Positions 63,588 to 64,000 of a stretch of DNA of 64,000 nt are shown here, one piece after another. The position numbers and the translations under genes are program-made. The notes beneath the pieces were generated by a model. The model was not told the DNA's origin. It saw only the letters and a list, made by a program, of their open reading frames with translations, and made no database searches. The first letter of the stretch is position 1, and every line of letters begins with the position of its first letter. Origin of the DNA: CAYLYP01 sp964387795 (GTDB lineage Bacteria > Bacteroidota > Bacteroidia > Bacteroidales > UBA7960); NCBI GenBank assembly GCA_964387795.1, contig CAYLYP010000001.1, forward strand, positions 94,746 to 158,745, written 5' to 3'.

Positions 63588-64000
63588 TTATCCTTTACTG
63601 CATTCAGGGCATAAGCCTTTTATCATGATTTCAACTTTTTCAACTTTATATTTTGGTGCATTAGGTTTTGCCTCTATCGTGTATGAAAAATCAGTATTAC
63701 AACTTGTTTTTTTGCAAGAGGTGCAATAGAAATGAGGATGGTTGTCAACATGCAAATCTGCTTTGCATTCCTCATTGCATAGGGCATAAATAAAACCATT
63801 GCTTGTATCAATAGTATGGACCAATCCATGCCTGATAAAAGTTTGCAAAGTCCTGTATATGGTTATTCTGTCGGCAGGGTATAAGTAATCTTCAATGTCT
63901 GTTAAGGACAGGTTGCGTTTTTGGACAATCATCTGTTCCAAAACCAACATCCTCATAGGGGTAGGTTTGATTTTACAATCTTCTAATGTTTTAATTATCT
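63588..64000 (-). CDS. Fur-family transcriptional regulator, N-terminus outside the window
   Basis: The frame is open to the right window end; reading past the ATG at 63956 gives IIKTLEDCKIKPTPMRMLVL, where KIKPTPMRMLVLE matches the Fur helix start (LK.T.QR..VL), so that ATG is internal. The winged helix follows (LSLTDIEDYLYPADRITIYR, TLQTFIRHGLVHTID) and then the metal domain with HPHFYCTSCKKTSC and CPECSKG, two CxxC pairs for structural Zn. The sensed metal (Fe, Zn or peroxide) cannot be told. The gene would be about 140 residues in full. Confidence 0.85.
   Translation of the reverse strand, partial: IIKTLEDCKIKPTPMRMLVLEQMIVQKRNLSLTDIEDYLYPADRITIYRTLQTFIRHGLVHTIDTSNGFIYALCNEECKADLHVDNHPHFYCTSCKKTSCNTDFSYTIEAKPNAPKYKVEKVEIMIKGLCPECSKG

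Overview
The window reads as a Bacteroidota chromosome, most likely a Bacteroidales/Marinilabiliales-type anaerobe. The grounds are a SusC/SusD pair, three secreted proteins with type IX secretion (Por) C-terminal sorting domains, promoters of the TTG-N17-20-TAnnTTTG type, a compact V-type ATPase operon (A-B-D-I-K), and an alpha-2-macroglobulin-like giant carrying a TonB-plug-like signature. I saw no rRNA or tRNA gene, CRISPR array, complete transposase gene or recombinase.

Layout. 1-5.3 kb: the 3' part of a V-type ATPase operon whose c-ring subunit keeps every residue of the known Na+ site. 5.5-6.5 kb: a Lys/Glu-rich exported protein and a small lipoprotein. 6.5-19 kb: an accessory island. 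Single genes or gene pairs (cupin, frameshifted membrane-type protein, RhuM-Fic fusion, ATPase plus predicted PD-(D/E)XK nuclease, two-repeat exported protein, DUF6933-like protein, HAD-like protein, STAS-like protein) are separated by two recurring non-coding repeats. R1 (eight copies) is the wreck of a group II intron: three copies keep domain V/VI and one keeps the tail of the intron-encoded reverse transcriptase. U (five copies) is a roughly 90-nt promoter-like repeat with a TAnnTTTG box placed before the gene. Remnants of a Fic protein, a DUF1016-like nuclease and one unknown gene lie at its right end.

19-41 kb (minus strand): a polysaccharide-utilisation locus, very probably for beta-1,3-glucan (laminarin type). 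It has a PKD surface lipoprotein, GH16 laminarinase, SusC, SusD, two GH3 beta-glucosidases, a sugar porter, a GH158-like endo-glucanase and a large GH94/GH149/GH161-type phosphorylase. Upstream lies a membrane-anchored beta-propeller/Y_Y_Y/LuxR regulator. The inferred flow is: GH16 and GH158 cut glucan outside, SusCD imports oligosaccharides, GH3 enzymes trim them in the periplasm, the porter moves sugars inward and the phosphorylase conserves bond energy in the cytoplasm.

41-52 kb: a surface-protein region. A papain-like protease/beta-helix T9SS protein is flanked by two nearly identical 774-aa T9SS proteins; at least 2.1 kb looks identical between them while the ends differ, suggesting recent duplication or gene conversion. 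52-55.5 kb: a small cluster (N-terminally truncated ArsP_2-type exporter, CGGC protein, DUF89 phosphatase, DUF5320 protein) broken by a 229-bp inverted-repeat element and facing a thioesterase gene across a two-armed operator. 56-64 kb: the alpha-2-macroglobulin-like protein, an isoprenylcysteine-methyltransferase-like membrane protein and a Fur-family regulator cut by the window end.

All family names rest on reading motifs by eye and on recalled family knowledge; no database search was run.
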